This document shows, piece after piece, positions 4,681 through 5,090 of a stretch of 5,090 nt of DNA. The notes below the pieces were generated by a model, which ran no database searches, had not been told where the DNA came from, and worked only from the letters and a program-made list of their open reading frames with translations. A program made the position numbers and the translations under genes. This DNA is from JAQVIJ01 sp041287365 (GTDB lineage Bacteria; Desulfobacterota; Dissulfuribacteria; Dissulfuribacterales; DYLC01), in assembly GCA_041287365.1 (NCBI GenBank), contig JBEULL010000021.1, forward strand, positions 1 through 5,090. The letters are read 5' to 3'. Numbering within the stretch: the stretch's first letter is position 1; the number at the start of each line of letters is the position of its first letter.

Positions 4681-5090
4681 TCACTTCACTCGCCAGCCCA
4701 CCACCTGCCGCTTGGATTGAGAAAACTCGATGCCGATCTGAACGACATCGGTCTTGCCGTCTCGATACTTGGCGGCATAGTCACGACTCAAGAGCTGCTG
4801 TAAGGCCTCGCCTGTGGGCTCTTCGCCGTCTATCACCTTAAACTCAAAGAGATATACACGAGTTGCAAAGCGAATGGCCAGGTCGCACCGGCCAAGATTG
4901 CTCACATCCTCGGCTGTGATGTCCAAGCCCAAGGCTGCCAAATGGCTGTAAAACACGCTGGCGTAGTAGCCCTCATATTGAGCAATGGAGTTGTTGCGAT
5001 ACCAGTCGTGAGGAATGGAGGCAAAGAGCCGCTCAAGGTGGGAACGAAGCCTTTCTTGATCATTTTGAGCTAAATATCTATAAAACGATA
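4681..5090 (-). CDS. PD-(D/E)XK nuclease-domain protein (PDDEXK_9/DUF1703 type), C-terminal part
   Basis: The frame is open to the right edge, giving 135 visible residues that end GWRVK and a TGA at 4681-4683. The visible part contains IPHDWYRNN, then YEGYYASVFYSHLAALGLD, then GRCDLAIRF with RVYLFEFKV. These are the hallmarks of the PDDEXK_9 domain found at the C terminus of AAA-ATPase-like (pfam09820-type) proteins. The nuclease-fold acidic and lysine residues are D (GRCDL, codon 4882-4884), E and K (FEFK, codons 4843-4845 and 4837-4839). The later Q-x6-Y element (QLLSRDY) is also typical. Family knowledge: these proteins often occur as many paralogues in one genome and their role is not established. 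The N-terminal ATPase region should lie beyond position 5090. A GTG at 4956 is an internal codon, not the start, because homology continues upstream of it. Confidence 0.88.
   Translation of the reverse strand, partial: SFYRYLAQNDQERLRSHLERLFASIPHDWYRNNSIAQYEGYYASVFYSHLAALGLDITAEDVSNLGRCDLAIRFATRVYLFEFKVIDGEEPTGEALQQLLSRDYAAKYRDGKTDVVQIGIEFSQSKRQVVGWRVK

Noticed and set aside
1..5090. CRISPR array, tRNA/rRNA genes, transposase or integrase genes
   Set aside because: No regularly spaced repeats, no structural RNA signatures and no transposase or integrase motifs were found on either strand.

Overview
The window looks like a piece of a Gram-negative bacterial chromosome of mixed base composition, with every gene I can support on the minus strand. 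No rRNA, tRNA or housekeeping gene is present to fix the taxon. A very large multidomain family-4 glycosyltransferase next to a PAPS-type sulfotransferase points to a surface-polysaccharide locus. The AAA-ATPase/PD-(D/E)XK family protein and the VapB-like relic at the right edge are accessory genes common in Proteobacteria, Desulfobacterota and Chlorobi. That lineage guess is inference only.

Read in the direction of transcription (right to left): (1) 4681-5090 holds the C-terminal 135 residues of a PD-(D/E)XK nuclease-fold protein (PDDEXK_9/DUF1703 type) whose N-terminal part lies outside the window. (2) 4549-4680 holds a tandem 11-bp repeat, a good sigma-70-like promoter, a perfect 12-bp palindrome at its predicted start site, and a strong Shine-Dalgarno. 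(3) 4407-4548 is a ribbon-helix-helix antitoxin-like gene broken by a single-base frameshift, with no toxin gene after it. (4) 4277-4406 is an AT-rich leader with direct and inverted repeats. (5) 89-4276 is one intact 1395-codon gene with three GT4-type glycosyltransferase units in tandem and a C-terminal beta-rich module. (6) 1-92 is the start of a sulfotransferase that overlaps the glycosyltransferase stop in an ATGA junction and runs off the left edge.

How they work together (inference): the glycosyltransferase and sulfotransferase form a translationally coupled operon that probably builds and then sulfates a polysaccharide or O-antigen-like glycan. No convincing terminator separates the antitoxin relic from this operon, so the relic's promoter and palindromic operator may now feed into the glycan genes. 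The main points for a second look are the frameshifted antitoxin with intact control region, the unusual three-GT fusion coupled to a sulfotransferase, the degenerate catalytic motif in the middle GT unit, and a sharp GC shift inside the giant gene near position 3240.
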